This document shows, in pieces, positions 1 to 13,317 of a stretch of 64,000 nt of DNA. The translations under genes were made by a program, and so were the position numbers. Source of the stretch: Takifugu bimaculatus (lineage: Eukaryota > Chordata > Actinopteri > Tetraodontiformes > Tetraodontidae); the NCBI GenBank assembly GCA_004026145.2, contig CP034975.1, positions 21,642,213 through 21,706,212 of the forward strand, in the 5' to 3' direction. Below the pieces are notes generated by a model, which was not told where the DNA came from, ran no database searches, and saw only the letters and a program-made list of their open reading frames with translations. Every line of letters starts with the position of its first letter. Within the stretch, counting starts at the first letter, position 1.

Positions 1-804
1 TTTTTTAGGCTCCTGTAATCCTAATAACCCTGAAAATTATTCAGCTATAAACATGGCTGAGTTTTAAGTCCCAGAAAAACAGACTTAAAATGCTTATTTT
101 TACTATAGTCAAAAACACTCTTCATGCAGATTTGCCCACATGTGGGCATATGGGGGTAGATTTCTACCTAGCTGCTCATGAAGGCAAGTAACAATCATAT
201 TCATGCAAGATTAACTTAAAAAATACAATAAAAATGCAGATGTGGAAATTGATTTTAAATGTATTTGTCTATAAAGATTGTAGAGTTCCAGAGTTGTATC
301 TAAATTGTTTTGCAGTCACTTTCTCAAACGGAAAGAGGAAAAAACTAACATACAACACAAAACAAAATAAACCTTATCCATGTTTTTATGCTAAATGATA
401 TTGGTAAAGGGAATCCTTCAAGATGACACCAAAAACACTCTCACAACGAGAAACAATGCAGGGCCAGAGAAATAGATTTTATACAAGGAGATTTGGTCAG
501 CTCAGTTTCGTACATGATCATAGAGTTCTGACCCATTTATTTTACTGCTGACATAAACATGCCCATTAACTAATGTTGTTAAAGGAGTCCATTAACTTTC
601 ATGTCACCGTTGTTTATGAGCATTCTTGTGTCTTGTTATGAGTGAAAGACATTTTTTTCTTTGTTAGGTAAATTTGTGATTGAAAGTTGAATGCAGATTG
701 ATCTTGATCCAAACAGAAAAGGCAATCTGCAGATTGGGTTTTTGATTTCACTGAATCAAGAAGCTTATAAAAGCAGGACCAGGTTGTTGCTGAGGGTCTA
801 CCAG
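1..804. other. 3' flank of the B30.2 gene, no gene seen
   Basis: AT-rich sequence downstream of the minus-strand B30.2 gene, probably its 3' UTR and flank. Short open frames here show no family resemblance and no splice-site support. Confidence 0.5.
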
Positions 805-3633
805 TCAGGTCCAGAGGCAGGGCCCGGGGCAGAGGCATGGCTGCCGGACATCAGCAGGTCGAACCACCAGGTCATTGAGCACCTCCACAGTTCCAAACAG
901 AGGGTAAAGTTTCTCAGTGAACTTCTCATTGTAGGTGTAGAGGTGTGACCGTTTCTCCACATCATAGAAGGACAACTGGCCTTGTTCGTAGTCCAGGAGC
1001 ACCCCAACTTTCCTCGGTGTTACCCTCTGTGACAGCTGGGTGGTAGGAACAGTCAGGGCTTTCAGGTCTGTGCCCCTCTCCAGACGTAGGGTCAGGTATC
1101 CTGTATCTGTGTTGAGGGAGCGGAAGCCCTGCCTTGCTGCTGATTCTTTTGCCACACCGAGCCGCCAATCCCGCTCACCTACCTCCACCTCCCAGTAGTG
1201 GCGCCCACTGGTGTAGCCCACCTTGCCCACAGCACACCACCAGCCATCAAAGCGCTGTCGGCCCTGTGGGACTTCCTGTAGCTCCAGGCCACACCGCATA
1301 TGCTTTTCATCACTGGAGATAATCAAGTTTGCGTTGGCTGAATTGCTGTCCAGAGTCACATCCTCTGTGAAGAACAGATTAGATACTGTAAGTGGTAATG
1401 GATTACAAAGAAATAAGTCCATTTAGTAAAATATTCATGGTATATAGCACATAGCACACTGTACTGCTCATGAAATTACTTCCCTTCATAATTAATGTAA
1501 TTTCACAGTTTTCATACCTGCAGCATCACAAATCCAGTTCCACACTGTAAAGATTGAGCACAATACATTGTTTGAAGCATGTATTTTTGAATTGGTAGTC
1601 TAAATAATATAAACAAGTTGTGTTGTTTACAGCGTTTCTGCTGCCCCGTGTCAAAGCTGTCAATGACAGCTTTCAATAGCAAAAACTCACTGAAATCCTG
1701 AGTCAATCCATATCTACCACTACAGATTTGCTGCTATTGCAGATGTCTATATATCTTCGAATTTGCTCTAAACAACTAAGTGAAAGAAGATTACCCAGCC
1801 TAAAAACTAATTAACTTGTTTCCTTGATTGCCACCATCATTATACAATTTGACATTGCAGTCAAAGCTGTATCAAACACAGGGATTTCATTTAAGGACTC
1901 ACCACTGTGAGGTATGTAGCGGAGGGCATCTGAAAAAACAAAATGGTCCTTTTGATTGTATCAAGAAGACTGACAGTGCTGTTGTTTGTCTGCATGAAAG
2001 AAAAGATAGACCCTTACCAACAAACTGTGTCCTCTGTTTTCTTACCAGCCACTGCTTAGTCACATCCCTCTGTGCACACAAATGCAAAAACATACACACA
2101 CATAAAGGACAATAAAGACAAAATAGGTCAGGGTGAATTTAAGAATCAAATGATACATTTCAGTTTTTACACCTAAAAGAATGAGAAGTTCATTGAGAAT
2201 TCTAAAAGTATTAATGTGACATCCCAACCTTGACAGAGCTGTCTGCATTCAGCACAGCCAACATGATGAGCTCTACAGCTGGAAGCAGGTTTGGCAGACG
2301 TCCCCGCTTCCACTGGAACTCCAGGTCATCCAGCATCATGAGCACAGGCTCGCCGGGCCACACAGTGGGCTGTAAGGAGAGGATGAGCAGACACAAAGAC
2401 TTACTCCATTGTTTATTTCCAGTGCCGAGGTGACAATGATTAGGGAGGTCAGGGTTTAGCCTAATCATCTTTATGAGACTTTAGGATGGAAGTGGGTCAC
2501 GCTTTAATCAGGCAGTGTCCTTATTGTTCACCTATACACTTACCTGAGGTCTGCTTTTAATCTCCCGTGTCCAGTCCATTATCGTCCTTTTGTGTGACAC
2601 GATGTCATGCTCCCCGCCTGCCTCCAGCATGCACAGCAGGTGTAGCTTCCATTCTTTCTTCTCCAGCTTTTCACACTGGGATTCATACTGGTCAGTTCTT
2701 ATCTGAACAAGAAACACCCAAATAAATCAATTATTATCAGGTTATAAAAAACAAGCCATTAAGTGAAACGTCTGAGCAGAAAAATAGATTTGGAGCTGTA
2801 AATTTAAGACCAAAAACTAGTGTCTAATTATAGGTGACACGAGTACGTACCTGGACCCTGTTCTGTAACTCAGCAGCCCATTCCAGGATAAAATCTCGGC
2901 ACACACTGGCTGGCCAGATGTCTTCACTGGTCCAGATGTGAGAGAGGATGTTTGACCTCTGTGGTACAATGACAGAATTAAAATACACTAGTGCGATTCG
3001 TAAAGTGGACACTTTCAGTGAAATGTCAAAATATAACTAGTAAAACGATCACGTTTAAATATTCCCAACTGTTTTTTTCCCCATGTACCTTGTGATGTGT
3101 CCTACATCTATATCTGTATAGTGAAGATTCAAAGCCGTTGTCTAAGTGAAATAAAGAAAGAGAAGTCTTACCTGGCATACTTTGTTGAGCTCTCTTGAAA
3201 GCTCCATAATAAATAACTGACTTTCCACTAGTGGCTCCTTCTTCTGAAGTTTCACTTGTTTACGAGATTCCTGAAGCAAAGAAAAAATGGGGAATTTTCC
3301 TCCAGGAAATTGTGATTTTGCAAATCAATAACAACACAAAGTCATTAGATCACTAATTCCTGTGATGTTTGTGACTTCTAATTTTACTCAATACTCAAAT
3401 TGGAATACTTAAAAAAAAAAAAAAAACAGATCAGCAATTTAATTATTTGTTGTCCAGATTTAATTGAAAAATCTAAATTTGCAATAAAACACAAATGTTA
3501 TGCTGCAAAAAAGGGCACCGTCACAAGAGAACTTAAGTACAAAGCTAGTTTAGTCGGTTATTTGTCAAACCTTGAGTCGTATCTTGAGCTTTTTGGCCGG
3601 TTCAATAAGGAACCGCAAGCACTCCTTCATCAT
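805..3633 (-). CDS. B30.2 (PRY-SPRY) domain protein with helical N-terminus, family not recognised
   Basis: Exons I can support (minus order): 3633-3571, about 3270-3172, about 2960-2852, about 2705-2545, about 2370-2229, 2069-2018, 1929-1903 and 1364-805. The chosen ATG at 3633 lies in a good context (ACCACC before ATG). The joined frame gives roughly 435 residues. The first half is charged and helical, with motifs such as WTSEDIWPASVCRDFILEW and QPTVWPGEPVLMMLDDLEF. A 27-bp exon (ALRYIPHS) follows, then one large exon with a full PRY-SPRY domain. Recognisable SPRY landmarks are the LDSNSANANLIIS start, GRHYWEVEV, the WRLGVA strand and KVGVLLDYEQGQLSFYD. In TRIM and NLR proteins this domain binds protein partners. 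I see no RING, B-box or NACHT within the window. It could be a TRIM-related protein that lost its RING, or another B30.2 family. The fold is confident; the identity is not. Confidence 0.7.
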
Positions 3634-5573
3634 GGTGGTAGTTGGGGAGTGAGAGAGAGGTCTTGTGATGATGAAAAGCTTTAGCTTGCTGGCACACAGT
3701 CGGTCAAAGCTAAAACAGCTGACTGGGTTCAAATCTGTAATTTATGAGAAGTGGTGAAATGGAAAGTGAGAAAGAGAGGAAAAGCACTGCAGAACTTTCA
3801 TCCCAGCTCTGCAGAGTCCACTGAGAGCTCATTAGAATCTGAAGCTGCAATAGGAGGAAGCAGGCGCCCACAAAGCAAACCTACTCAGTAAACACACGTT
3901 AGACCAAAGCAAGCAGAATAGGCAGCATTAATGCAGAAGAGGGGGATTTGCTGGGATCCGTGGGTCACAGAAATGGTAAAATCATTCCTGAGGAGATCTG
4001 AGGCAACAGTCTTTTTTTAAAACACTGCGGAGGGTGCGGGGGAATGTTTGGAGTACTTTGCTGTTGATTCAGCAGTCCGCCTCTGCATGTTTGCTGTTCT
4101 GAAGGGATTTGCTGATCCTTCTGGAGTTTAGGGGGTGGCAGTTGAGCTTGAGAGTGCTGAGACTGACAGTAAAGGATGAAAAATGTAAGTGCAAAAGCCT
4201 GATACTCTGAATAGGCAATGTAGACTGTCAATCTGACTGATTTGGGGCAAAAATAATGGATGGATGTTTATCTGTTGCACACAAAAAAGAATGATTAATC
4301 ATTAAATCCCAAGGGAGGGGTCAGGGGAGTACTGTGGTCTGCCTGGGACAGGCCCCATGCAGTATGGGCCAGCACAGCTTTTGTAATGTTAGTGTATATA
4401 TTCCAGTCATGGCATTAGTCACACGTCAGTCAACCAGTCAATCATGTGTCTACACGAGTGCTCCAGGATAACGTCAGCTCACTATGAGTTTGTTAACTAA
4501 TCAAACATTACAGCAAGTATCACTTCAGTAAAAAAAAAAAGAAAAAGAAAAAGAAAAACGTAGATACGTTTACTAACCTCTTTGTGTATGTAGTGTGTGC
4601 AGGGTATTCACACAGTTGTCCTGCTGTGTTTTGGGTTGCAAAGACACGCCGTGGGCAAAAGGAAGCAGATAAGATTAGAGAATATCCAGGATTATCACCG
4701 GTGTCACTGTTGTACGAACCCAAGAGGTGGATTTCTATTTTGGGACTGACGGACAACCTCTGCCTGTCAGCATCCAAACAGAAAAACAGCCGTCGCCATA
4801 ATGAGAACGAATCATTAGAAATAAGTGCGCTGTAGCCATGGCTGTTGTCAGGAAATTAGCATTTAATATAGTAATATACTGCAAAACACCTACAAATGCA
4901 AAACGTAAATAGTATGCAATCCAGTCACTATTATTTCAGTATCATAGCCTCCAAAGCAGCACGATTATATGCGTTTCTCTGATTCAAGTTGTTGCTATGC
5001 AGAGAAAACATCGATTCTGACCTGTTCCTATGGGGATTTTCTAGCGGCGGATAACTTTGAGCGGCTCTTCTGTTGCCTGGTCAATCATTCAGTCCCCCGC
5101 CATCCCGCAACTGCTGCTCAACTGCGACACGAGACACCGTGCGCGAGATAATCTGCGCCCGCGCGACCTGCGTGTCGTAAGAAAGACCGCGGGAGGTCGC
5201 TGCTGACTCGTTGAAAACTGGGAGAAATCTTCATGATGGCGGATAAACATTGTTGCAATTCATAGAACGCTTCCAAGCTTCCCCTGATTCTATTCCCTTC
5301 CATAATGATTTCGTTCAGGCTCTTGGTTAGGCTTGGTCTTATTTTTAGAAAAATAAACAGAAAAACTAAACTACAATCTATTCCATACTTCGGTGTGTTG
5401 CATATACCGTAAATTTGTTTTTTGCTGCATATATATTTGTTATTCCACAAGTCTGTTTCAGTGATCCCGACGGCTGTTTGAATATGTTAACCATGTTTAA
5501 CACTGTGTTGTCTGGATATGGGAGCGTGTCACGGAAGTGTGACGACATCAGGCGCTGTGATCGCCGATAGATT
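3634..5573. other. Intergenic region between two divergent genes
   Basis: This 1.9-kb stretch separates the start of the minus-strand B30.2 gene from the plus-strand RUN-domain gene. It contains an A/AAAAG-rich run near 4530-4558 and a more GC-rich patch near 5040-5200, which may be promoter or 5' UTR sequence of the downstream gene. The short open frames here have no recognisable features. I see nothing else. Confidence 0.4.
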
Positions 5574-6039
5574 ATGAACGCACCTGTGCGCCTCAATATG
5601 GCACCAAAGGACCCTCTGCTCGGCACCCTCAAAGGTAAAGATCAAGAATAATATACGTTTTTACACGCAGGATGATTCCCGCTCCGTTTACAGCTGCTTC
5701 CTGTTTTTTCCGCGTATGCCGCGGCTCGTCCACGGTATTTAATATTGAACACTGTTCAGATGTGAGATGATGGAATAAAATCTCCTGTCTACGCTTGTGT
5801 CTCCCCTCAAAGTGTGCGTGCTGAATCTGCAGGCAGATGGGGACGCTGTGACAGACAGCAACCCTCACCTCGCATCCTGCTGTCAGCTGCTGGAACTGCT
5901 CCTCAGGAAGGGTCTACAGCGTTAGTCAGACACAAAACCTTTCACAATATAATCTCTTCTATATTTATGTGCATATTCGTGTGAGGTCATTGCGGGGCGC
6001 CACATCGGTAGTCGTGTGTGTGTGTGTCTGTGTGTGTGC

Positions 6040-6077
<38 letters not shown>

Positions 6078-8337
6078 ATGTGTGCGCGCGCGCGTGGGTG
6101 GGTGGGTGTACGTGCGTGCGTGCGTGTTTGCCTTCTCCAGAGCCAGTTCTCAGTCTGGTGCACAGAGATTATTGGCAGTGTTTTGAACAGATTACCCACC
6201 AAGATGCCTGTGGCAGGTAGGTTTTATAGATGTTCCTGTTTCCTATCAGCTGTGTATATAATGCATTTTAAATCATACAAACTCAAATAATATATATATT
6301 AACAGAACCAGTGAGTAGTAAAATACTAGAACATGTGCCAATTGCCTTACTCATTTCCAGCTGTAGTTTCCTGACAGGTTCAGACATTTAGGAATGCACA
6401 AATAAACAAACACAATATGAAATAACAATGTGAACTATAGATTTATTGATTAAAATAAAACATGTAAAAAGATCGGCTCAAAAATTGCTGAAACCACCAA
6501 GTTTGTGGTTAGGTCATACTTAAGTTCATGCTGATATAGGTATTTTATATGCTAATATATTGATATACCATATCAATGCTAGTGTAAATTTCACATAGCT
6601 CCGTCATTACAGATTTGCATATTAATGCATCACTTATACATAGAACCTCAAAAATCAGATTTGACCTCTGCTTAACGCCTATTGTGCCTCTTGAGTTGCA
6701 GGTTGTCTGCTTTGTCCTTGGCTGTGGAACAGACCAAAGCTTGCAAGAAGTTGATCTCTGCTCAGGGAAGAGGCCGATTCCTGCTCAGGCTGGCCCTCAG
6801 CCGCAAGATTCTGCCACAGTTCATTACACACCTGCTGCACACGCCAAGAGTCCTGGAGGTCTGGAAACATTAATATATATGATTGTGACATTCTCCTTAG
6901 AATGGAAGATATTTCAAGAGCTGGCTTTACTGCTGTTTCTCTCTTCATCTGCCCTTCAGTGGTACAGTCCAGCCGTATCCATTCTCAGAAATGAGGAGTT
7001 TTTAGGTGAGGATTTCAATTTATTTAATCTCACATGTAGTTTGTAATAAATGGTATTCAGAGTCCAACTCAAATTGTCACCTTTCAGAACCTTTCATGTC
7101 ACTGCTGCTCGTCTTGTCTCACAAAGAGTTCAAACTGGTCATGGAGGTGAGATTAACTTCCTTATTTAATATTTTGTTTGGAAATTTAATGCTGAAAATA
7201 TGCTCTGATAGTCATCAAATATAACAGCCACCTCTGATCTCTTGCAGAATTGCAGTTTTCTGGATGAGAGCTGGCTCCTTCCAGTAAGACACTGAAACAG
7301 TTACTCATAAACTTAACTATACTCACTCCTAACACAGTTCAGTTCTTTGGGCTATCAGCCCAAATTGTTTAATTTATAGGATGAATATGTATTATTTTTA
7401 TGGGAGAGGAAACAAATGTAAGCTGTGTGTTTTATTTGTGTTATCCTGTGTATAAGAATCTTGGTTTCAAAAAAATCTTAAAACTTTGGAAATTAAAAAA
7501 TATAAGAATTATAAGAAATCAACAGTAACAGAAGATGAGACTACCAGATGCATTATCATTCACACTTAATCGAACAGGATGTCAACAGAATTAAAAAAGC
7601 TTTTTTGCTTTGGTTTTAATGGAATTTATAGGTATACGAGACTTATGATGTGGTGCCCTGCAGAGATGTAGGGTTAGTTTTAAGGTTTGTACCTTTTTAC
7701 ATTTAAGATTGGCACATTTTCATGAATCACTCTCTCCTAAGCTTCTACCTTACCGTCTTTCTTCTCAGGTATCTCAGGGGACGTGTCTTTGTCCTTGACC
7801 TGACACCTGGTAGTCAGGCTGACTTTGACAAGTTCATTTGTCGTGGCGATGTCATTGATGAAATCAATGGAACATCATTGAGGAATTCAAAAAGCGGACA
7901 GGTACTCTCAAAGGTGTAAACATTGAAACACTGTTGATTCTCCCTCTGTACAAAATCCCACTCTGTACTCTTCCTTCAAGGCAGGTGTTGTTCTGTCACA
8001 GCTGAAAGGCTGCCCACTGTCTTTGTCTGTCGTGCGATGGAAGGCTCAGGATGGAACAGTTTTCCGGCCTCTCATCAAACTTCTGCAACTACTGCGGATG
8101 GAGAACCCTGATCTGCAGCTAGGGCCAACCCCACCCCAACATCCATCCTCCAAGGGACAGATTAGCTCCCCGACACAATGTCTTAAAGAAGGGAGGCAAG
8201 TTGGATATTGGAGCTTTATTAATAGTTTATGGAGCACTTTGAATAACACAAACCTCCCCTCGACAGAATTGTGTACATAGTGCAGTTTATGGGGAAAGCA
8301 AATATTGGAATGGTAAATAAGCACTTTTTGCCATCTA

Positions 8338-8370
<33 letters not shown>

Positions 8371-10917
8371 ATGTATGTATGTATGTATGTATGTATGTAT
8401 GTATGTATGTATGTATGTATGTATGTATGTATGTATGTATGTATGTATGTATGTGTGTGTGTATATACACTGCTCAAAAAAAAATAGAGGAACACTTTTT
8501 AATCAGAGTATAGCAACCTATCAGTCAAACTTCTGGGATATTGATCTGGTCAGTTAAGTAGCAGAGCGGGTTGTTAATTAGTTTCTGCTGCTTTTTTATT
8601 AATGAAATCAACAACAGGTGCATCAGAGGGGCAACAATGAGACGGCCCCCAAAACAGAAATGGCTTTCCAGGTTGAGGCCACTGATACTTTTTCCCCTCC
8701 TCATCTCTTTTGGCTGATTTCTTACTGACTGACTTTCTACTCCTGTAGTTATTCATTTGGCTTGGATCAACATCTCTGTTAATAGCGATGTTTCGGCACC
8801 AGGACGCTACAGAGGTTGCACAAGTAGTCCAACTCCTCCACGATGGCAAATCAATACGTGACGTTGCAAGAAGGTTTGCTGTGTCTCCCAGCACACTCTC
8901 AAGAGCATGGAGGAGATTCCAGGAGACAGGTGGTTACACCAGGAGCTGGACAGGGCCATAGAAGGTCCTTAAAACCTCAGCAGGATCGGTATCTGCTCCT
9001 TTGTGCAAGGAGGAACAGTATGAGCACTGCCAGACCCCTACAAAATGACCTCCAGCAGGTCACTGGTGTGAATGTTTCTGACCAAACAATCAGAAACAGG
9101 CTCCATGAGGGTGACCTGAGGGCCCGACGTCCTGTAGTGGGCCCTGTGCTCACTGCCCAGCACCGTAGAACTCGATTGGCATTTGCCAGACCACCAGAAT
9201 TGGCAACTACGCCACTGGCGCCCTGTGCTCTTCACCGATGAGAGCAGGTTCAACCTGAGCACATGCGACAGACGTGAAAGGGTCTAGAGATGCCGTGGAG
9301 AACGTTATGGTGCCTGCAACTTCATTCAGCATGACCGTTTTGGTGGTGAGTCAGTGATGGTTTGGGGAGGCATATCTATGGAGGGACGCACAGACCTCTA
9401 CAGGTTAGATAATGGCACCCTGACTGCTATTAGGTATCGGTATGAAATCCTTGGACCCATTGTCAGAACCTACGCTGGTGCAGTGGGACCTGGGTTCCTC
9501 CTGGTCCACGACCTCATGCCCAACCTCATGTGGCTAGAGTATGCAAGCAGTTCCTGGAGGATGAAGGAATTGATACCATTGACTGGCCCCCACATTTACC
9601 TGACCTAAACCCAACAGAACACCTCTGGGACATTATGTTTAGGTCTGTGCTGTGTACACTTACACGTCGTCTCATTAGGAGCATGCCCTGATGTTGTCAG
9701 GCATGCATACAAGCATGTGGGGGCCACACAAACTACTGAGAATCATTTTGAGTTGCTCCAATGACATTTTGGCAAAATGGAGCAGTCTGCTGAATTATTT
9801 TTTCACTTTCATTTTTGGGGTGTCTTTGATTTCCCTCCCTCTATAGGGTGTTCATTTTCATTTCTATCAAATTATGTGGCATCATTTTGTGACTAATACA
9901 TCACCTACCTTTTATCAGAAAAGATATTCAAGATCACCCCCCCCCCCCCCCCCTTTAGATCTGATGTTTTCGAAGAGTTCCTCTAATTTTTTTGAGCAGT
10001 GTATATGCTCCAAATAACAGAACAAAAACTTTTTTTTTAAAATTTATCTTTACAAGTTTGGAGACAAGGAGGTGCTGCAGCATGCTATTCCTCAGGTGTT
10101 GCAGAAAAACCTGCAAAGCAAGGTAATAAAGCCAGTCCTCTTCCTGTAGGACAGTTGCATTGTCAGTATCAATATGTCATCTCCTGTTTGTCTTCAGGAG
10201 GTGCTTCTGGATTTGAAAGAAACACATCTGACTTGCACAGAAAGAAGCAGCAAAGTGGTTAAGTATTTGAGTCTAATTATTATCTTAATATAATAATTAA
10301 TCTAAAATGACATTGTGATGCACAAAAAAGTGGTTGACTGTGTTGCTAACATCAGTAGTTAGACAATATTAAGCTTTTGTGAAGTGAAAACACCTAAAAC
10401 CTAGCTGTTTAATTATAATAATAACATTTTACAAATAAATTTGTCTGAAATTCCCATTCAGGACCTGTTTGTGCATCACTATCCTGAAATCTCATGCGTT
10501 GGCAGATTGAATCAACCAGATTACACAATATTTGCATTCTGTGTGGCGTAAGTATCTAAATTTCCAACACGCTGGCTAAATCTTGCATGTGCACCTATTC
10601 AGTGAGCCATACTAGCTGCAGTTTAGGTCTCTCCCTGCCGATGCAACGTGCGTCATAACAGCTGTGCTGCAATTGGCTGGATCCAGATGTGATTCTAGCT
10701 TGTGATTGGTTCTGTTGGCAGAGACTCCCCAGAAACCCCCCTGTCGACAGGCTTCTGCTGTGTGGTTCTGAGAGCCCGCACCATCAAGGAATGTGAAGAA
10801 ATAGTCTGTCGCATTGGTGAGATACAATTCAGGTAACATTTTTAACATGAATATTATATTTATCATGTTTTCCCTTTTGCAGCCACTGGCTTTAAGCACA
10901 CAGAGTGGTTTGTATGA
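5574..10917 (+). CDS. RUN-like, PDZ-like and PTB-like domain protein (443 aa), 16 exons
   Basis: Sixteen exons join without a frame break: 5574-5634, 5813-5920, 6141-6216, 6702-6858, 6960-7005, 7088-7146, 7248-7283, 7632-7684, 7769-7901, 7981-8195, 8267-8312, 10057-10122, 10198-10257, 10462-10547, 10722-10816 and 10883-10917. Residues about 20-180 look like a RUN domain (LASCCQLLELLLRKGL, then a helical stretch ending in FLDESWLLP), a module used as a small-GTPase effector platform. Residues about 200-270 look PDZ-like (RVFVLDLTPGSQADF, then FICRGDVIDEINGTSL). The C-terminal part looks like a PTB/PID domain (IVYIVQFMGKANIGM at its start, TGFKHTEWFV at its end). These assignments come from pattern recognition only. 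I do not recognise a named orthologue. The intron after 8195 appears to use a GC donor, and the next intron holds a Tc1-like element. The gene ends tail to tail with the H3.3 gene. Confidence 0.75.
6010..6125. repeat. (GT)n microsatellite with GC/GGT variants
   Basis: Nearly continuous GT dinucleotides run from about 6010 to 6125, interrupted by GCGCGC and TGGG variants. The run lies in an intron of the RUN-domain gene, just before its third exon. Open frames over it are composition artefacts. Confidence 0.95.
8336..8462. repeat. Compound (TCTG)n-(TATG)n microsatellite
   Basis: About eight TCTG units pass directly into about twenty-one TATG units and then a short GT/TA tail. The tract ends at the left end of the Tc1-like element, so the transposon inserted into or beside TA-rich repeat DNA. 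Confidence 0.95.
8468..10002 (+). mobile_element. Tc1-like DNA transposon, decayed
   Basis: Terminal inverted repeats of about 30 bp are visible. The left end begins CACTGCTCAAAAAAAAATAG and the right end near 9977-10002 is its reverse complement (TTTTTTTGAGCAGTG), each beside TA as expected for Tc1/mariner insertion. The plus-strand interior shows the transposase helix-turn-helix region near 8780-8920 (VAQVVQLLHDGKSIRDVARRF) and later DDE-region fragments. Several stop codons and frameshifts mean it cannot make an active enzyme. A poly-C run near 9940-9957 lies inside. It sits in the intron between exons 11 and 12 of the RUN-domain gene. Confidence 0.9.
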
Positions 10918-11539
10918 CTTCATGATTTTTATCTACCTGTAAATAAATTATGCTCCATTTCACCAGTGTTTTTTTATATATATATAAAAAATTAAAAAGT
11001 ATAAAACACCAAGGACTCTACTCATAAAGACCTTTAATAGAAAGACATGTGACAACAATTTCATAAATAGTATTAAATGTAGCTGCCAAGATTTTGCATG
11101 ATTAAGATGTAAAAAGCAGTCCAGGAAAGTACAGGAAGGTCTGTCACACTTCTGGCCAGTAGCCACTGTGTATGAGCCACAGTAGCCATAACCAAACACA
11201 AGTAACCAGTTGAGTGAGACACCCTGGCATTTTGTGGTAGATAGTGAGGAAATCCTGGACCACCAAAAATGTTGCAAGTTTATCCTTGTGCAGAGACAAC
11301 TCCATCCAAGGAAGTCCAAAAAGGTTGTGACGGCTAAAACACAATGAACCACGACATAGGCAGGTACTGCTACTGCACAAGATTTCCGACTACCCTACAT
11401 GTACTTGGGCTTTTGGAATGATGGTGAACTGTCCCAGTCTAAGATACAAAATTCCGAAAGAACTGGAAAAAAAAATGTCCACAAAAATGGTTAAGTATGA
11501 TAAATAGGATTTTCTCTTGATCATGCTGTCACGAGCCAC
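10918..11539 (-). other. H3.3 3' UTR and tail-to-tail intergenic region
   Basis: This region lies between the stop of the plus-strand RUN-domain gene and the stop of the minus-strand histone gene. An ATTAAA-type poly(A) signal reads on the minus strand near 11038-11033, so most of it is probably the long 3' UTR typical of replication-independent H3.3 genes. No stem-loop of the replication-dependent histone type was seen. Confidence 0.5.
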
Positions 11540-12173
<634 letters not shown>

Positions 12174-12822
12174 TTACTTTGACATAGACCAAGTTCTGAG
12201 TGCAGAGCAAGCAAAAGCCGCTACGGTCAGCGCTCGATATAACGCCCCTCCCCCCTGTATAAACTAGAGCGTCGGAAATGGTATAATACGTTGTATTATT
12301 ATAGACTTTAGAAACATTAAGAACGTGAAAGTGAAAGAATGAGGCAAAGTCAATTCAAAAGGCACAGCAGCTTTCAGATGCTCTCGATACCGACAGCGAG
12401 ACTCTGGGCACTTGGCGCCTGTTCCAACTATTAGAACGTATAGTTTCTGCTATTCGCCATTTTCAAAAGCTGCCTCCACCGGTTTTCGAAGCGACATTAC
12501 CTCGGTACACCTCAAATACAGCTTTGACACATTTACGAACGCAAGCACCAGCCTCGTCAGGTAGTATCTGTCGAGATTATGTTGACTTTCGGTAACAGGA
12601 TGTAACATCGACACCAAGCAACGAGATTGACGTAGAAATCAAACACTCGACGGTAAAGGTCTCTATTGTTCTATATTTAGCTAACGTTAGCAAGTGAACG
12701 TCTGAACGTCTGTCCATTAAGAGGCAGTACAACATACGCAAATTCGATCGTCTGAGATATCGATTTTTTTTAAAGCAAATAACCGCTAGCAACATGATAA
12801 ACTCACAAGAATTCAATATTAC

Positions 12823-13317
12823 CTTTAGGATAATCCCGCAATGATTCTGTAATCCCTATAAGTATTTGCGTAATCGCTGAGAAGAAATGTGTCGGGAGGA
12901 CTGTTGAGGTCGACTATTAATACTTTTTGTGACGTCATCTTCTGTGGCCATAACACAATCATTGGCTCCCTTTCCAAAACAGACAAGCAATACAACCAAT
13001 AGAAAATGTCTACCGAAGAGGAACGCGAGAGAAGATCAAAACAAAGAAATGGCGTCGCGTATTGTTAAAACATCAGTATTTATAAACATACGATGGGCAA
13101 TGTTATAAATGTTTTAATTTTAGGCTCTATTATCAGTATTGCTAATTGAACTTCATAACCCATAGTTCCGCGTTGTCCAGAGTGGTCCCCTTGCGTCTAC
13201 TTCCTCCTGCCTTGCGCAAGCTCACATCGTAGAAGAATGCGGATTTTGAAGCTAACGATAATAGCTAGCCAGTAAGCTAAAAACAATCTCCCCGTTATTG
13301 GGCGTGAAATTGATAAA
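12823..13317. promoter_or_regulatory. Probable bidirectional promoter of h3-3b and unk
   Basis: Fewer than 500 bp separate the likely noncoding first exon of the minus-strand H3.3 gene (donor near 12823) from the unk start codon at 13318. The stretch contains a perfect palindromic CRE (TGACGTCA, 12930-12937), a reverse CCAAT box at 12961-12965, a forward CCAAT box at 12996-13000, and a TATA-like TATTAAT reading on the minus strand near 12915-12921. CRE and CCAAT elements are typical of H3.3 promoters. Sharing with unk is inferred from spacing. Confidence 0.6.

Noticed and set aside
5969..6290. Cys/Val- and His/Thr-rich open frames
   Set aside because: They are readings of the (GT)n microsatellite and are interrupted by real splice sites of the RUN-domain gene.
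8219..8557. YVCM/YIHT repeat proteins
   Set aside because: Translations of the (TATG)n tract on both strands.
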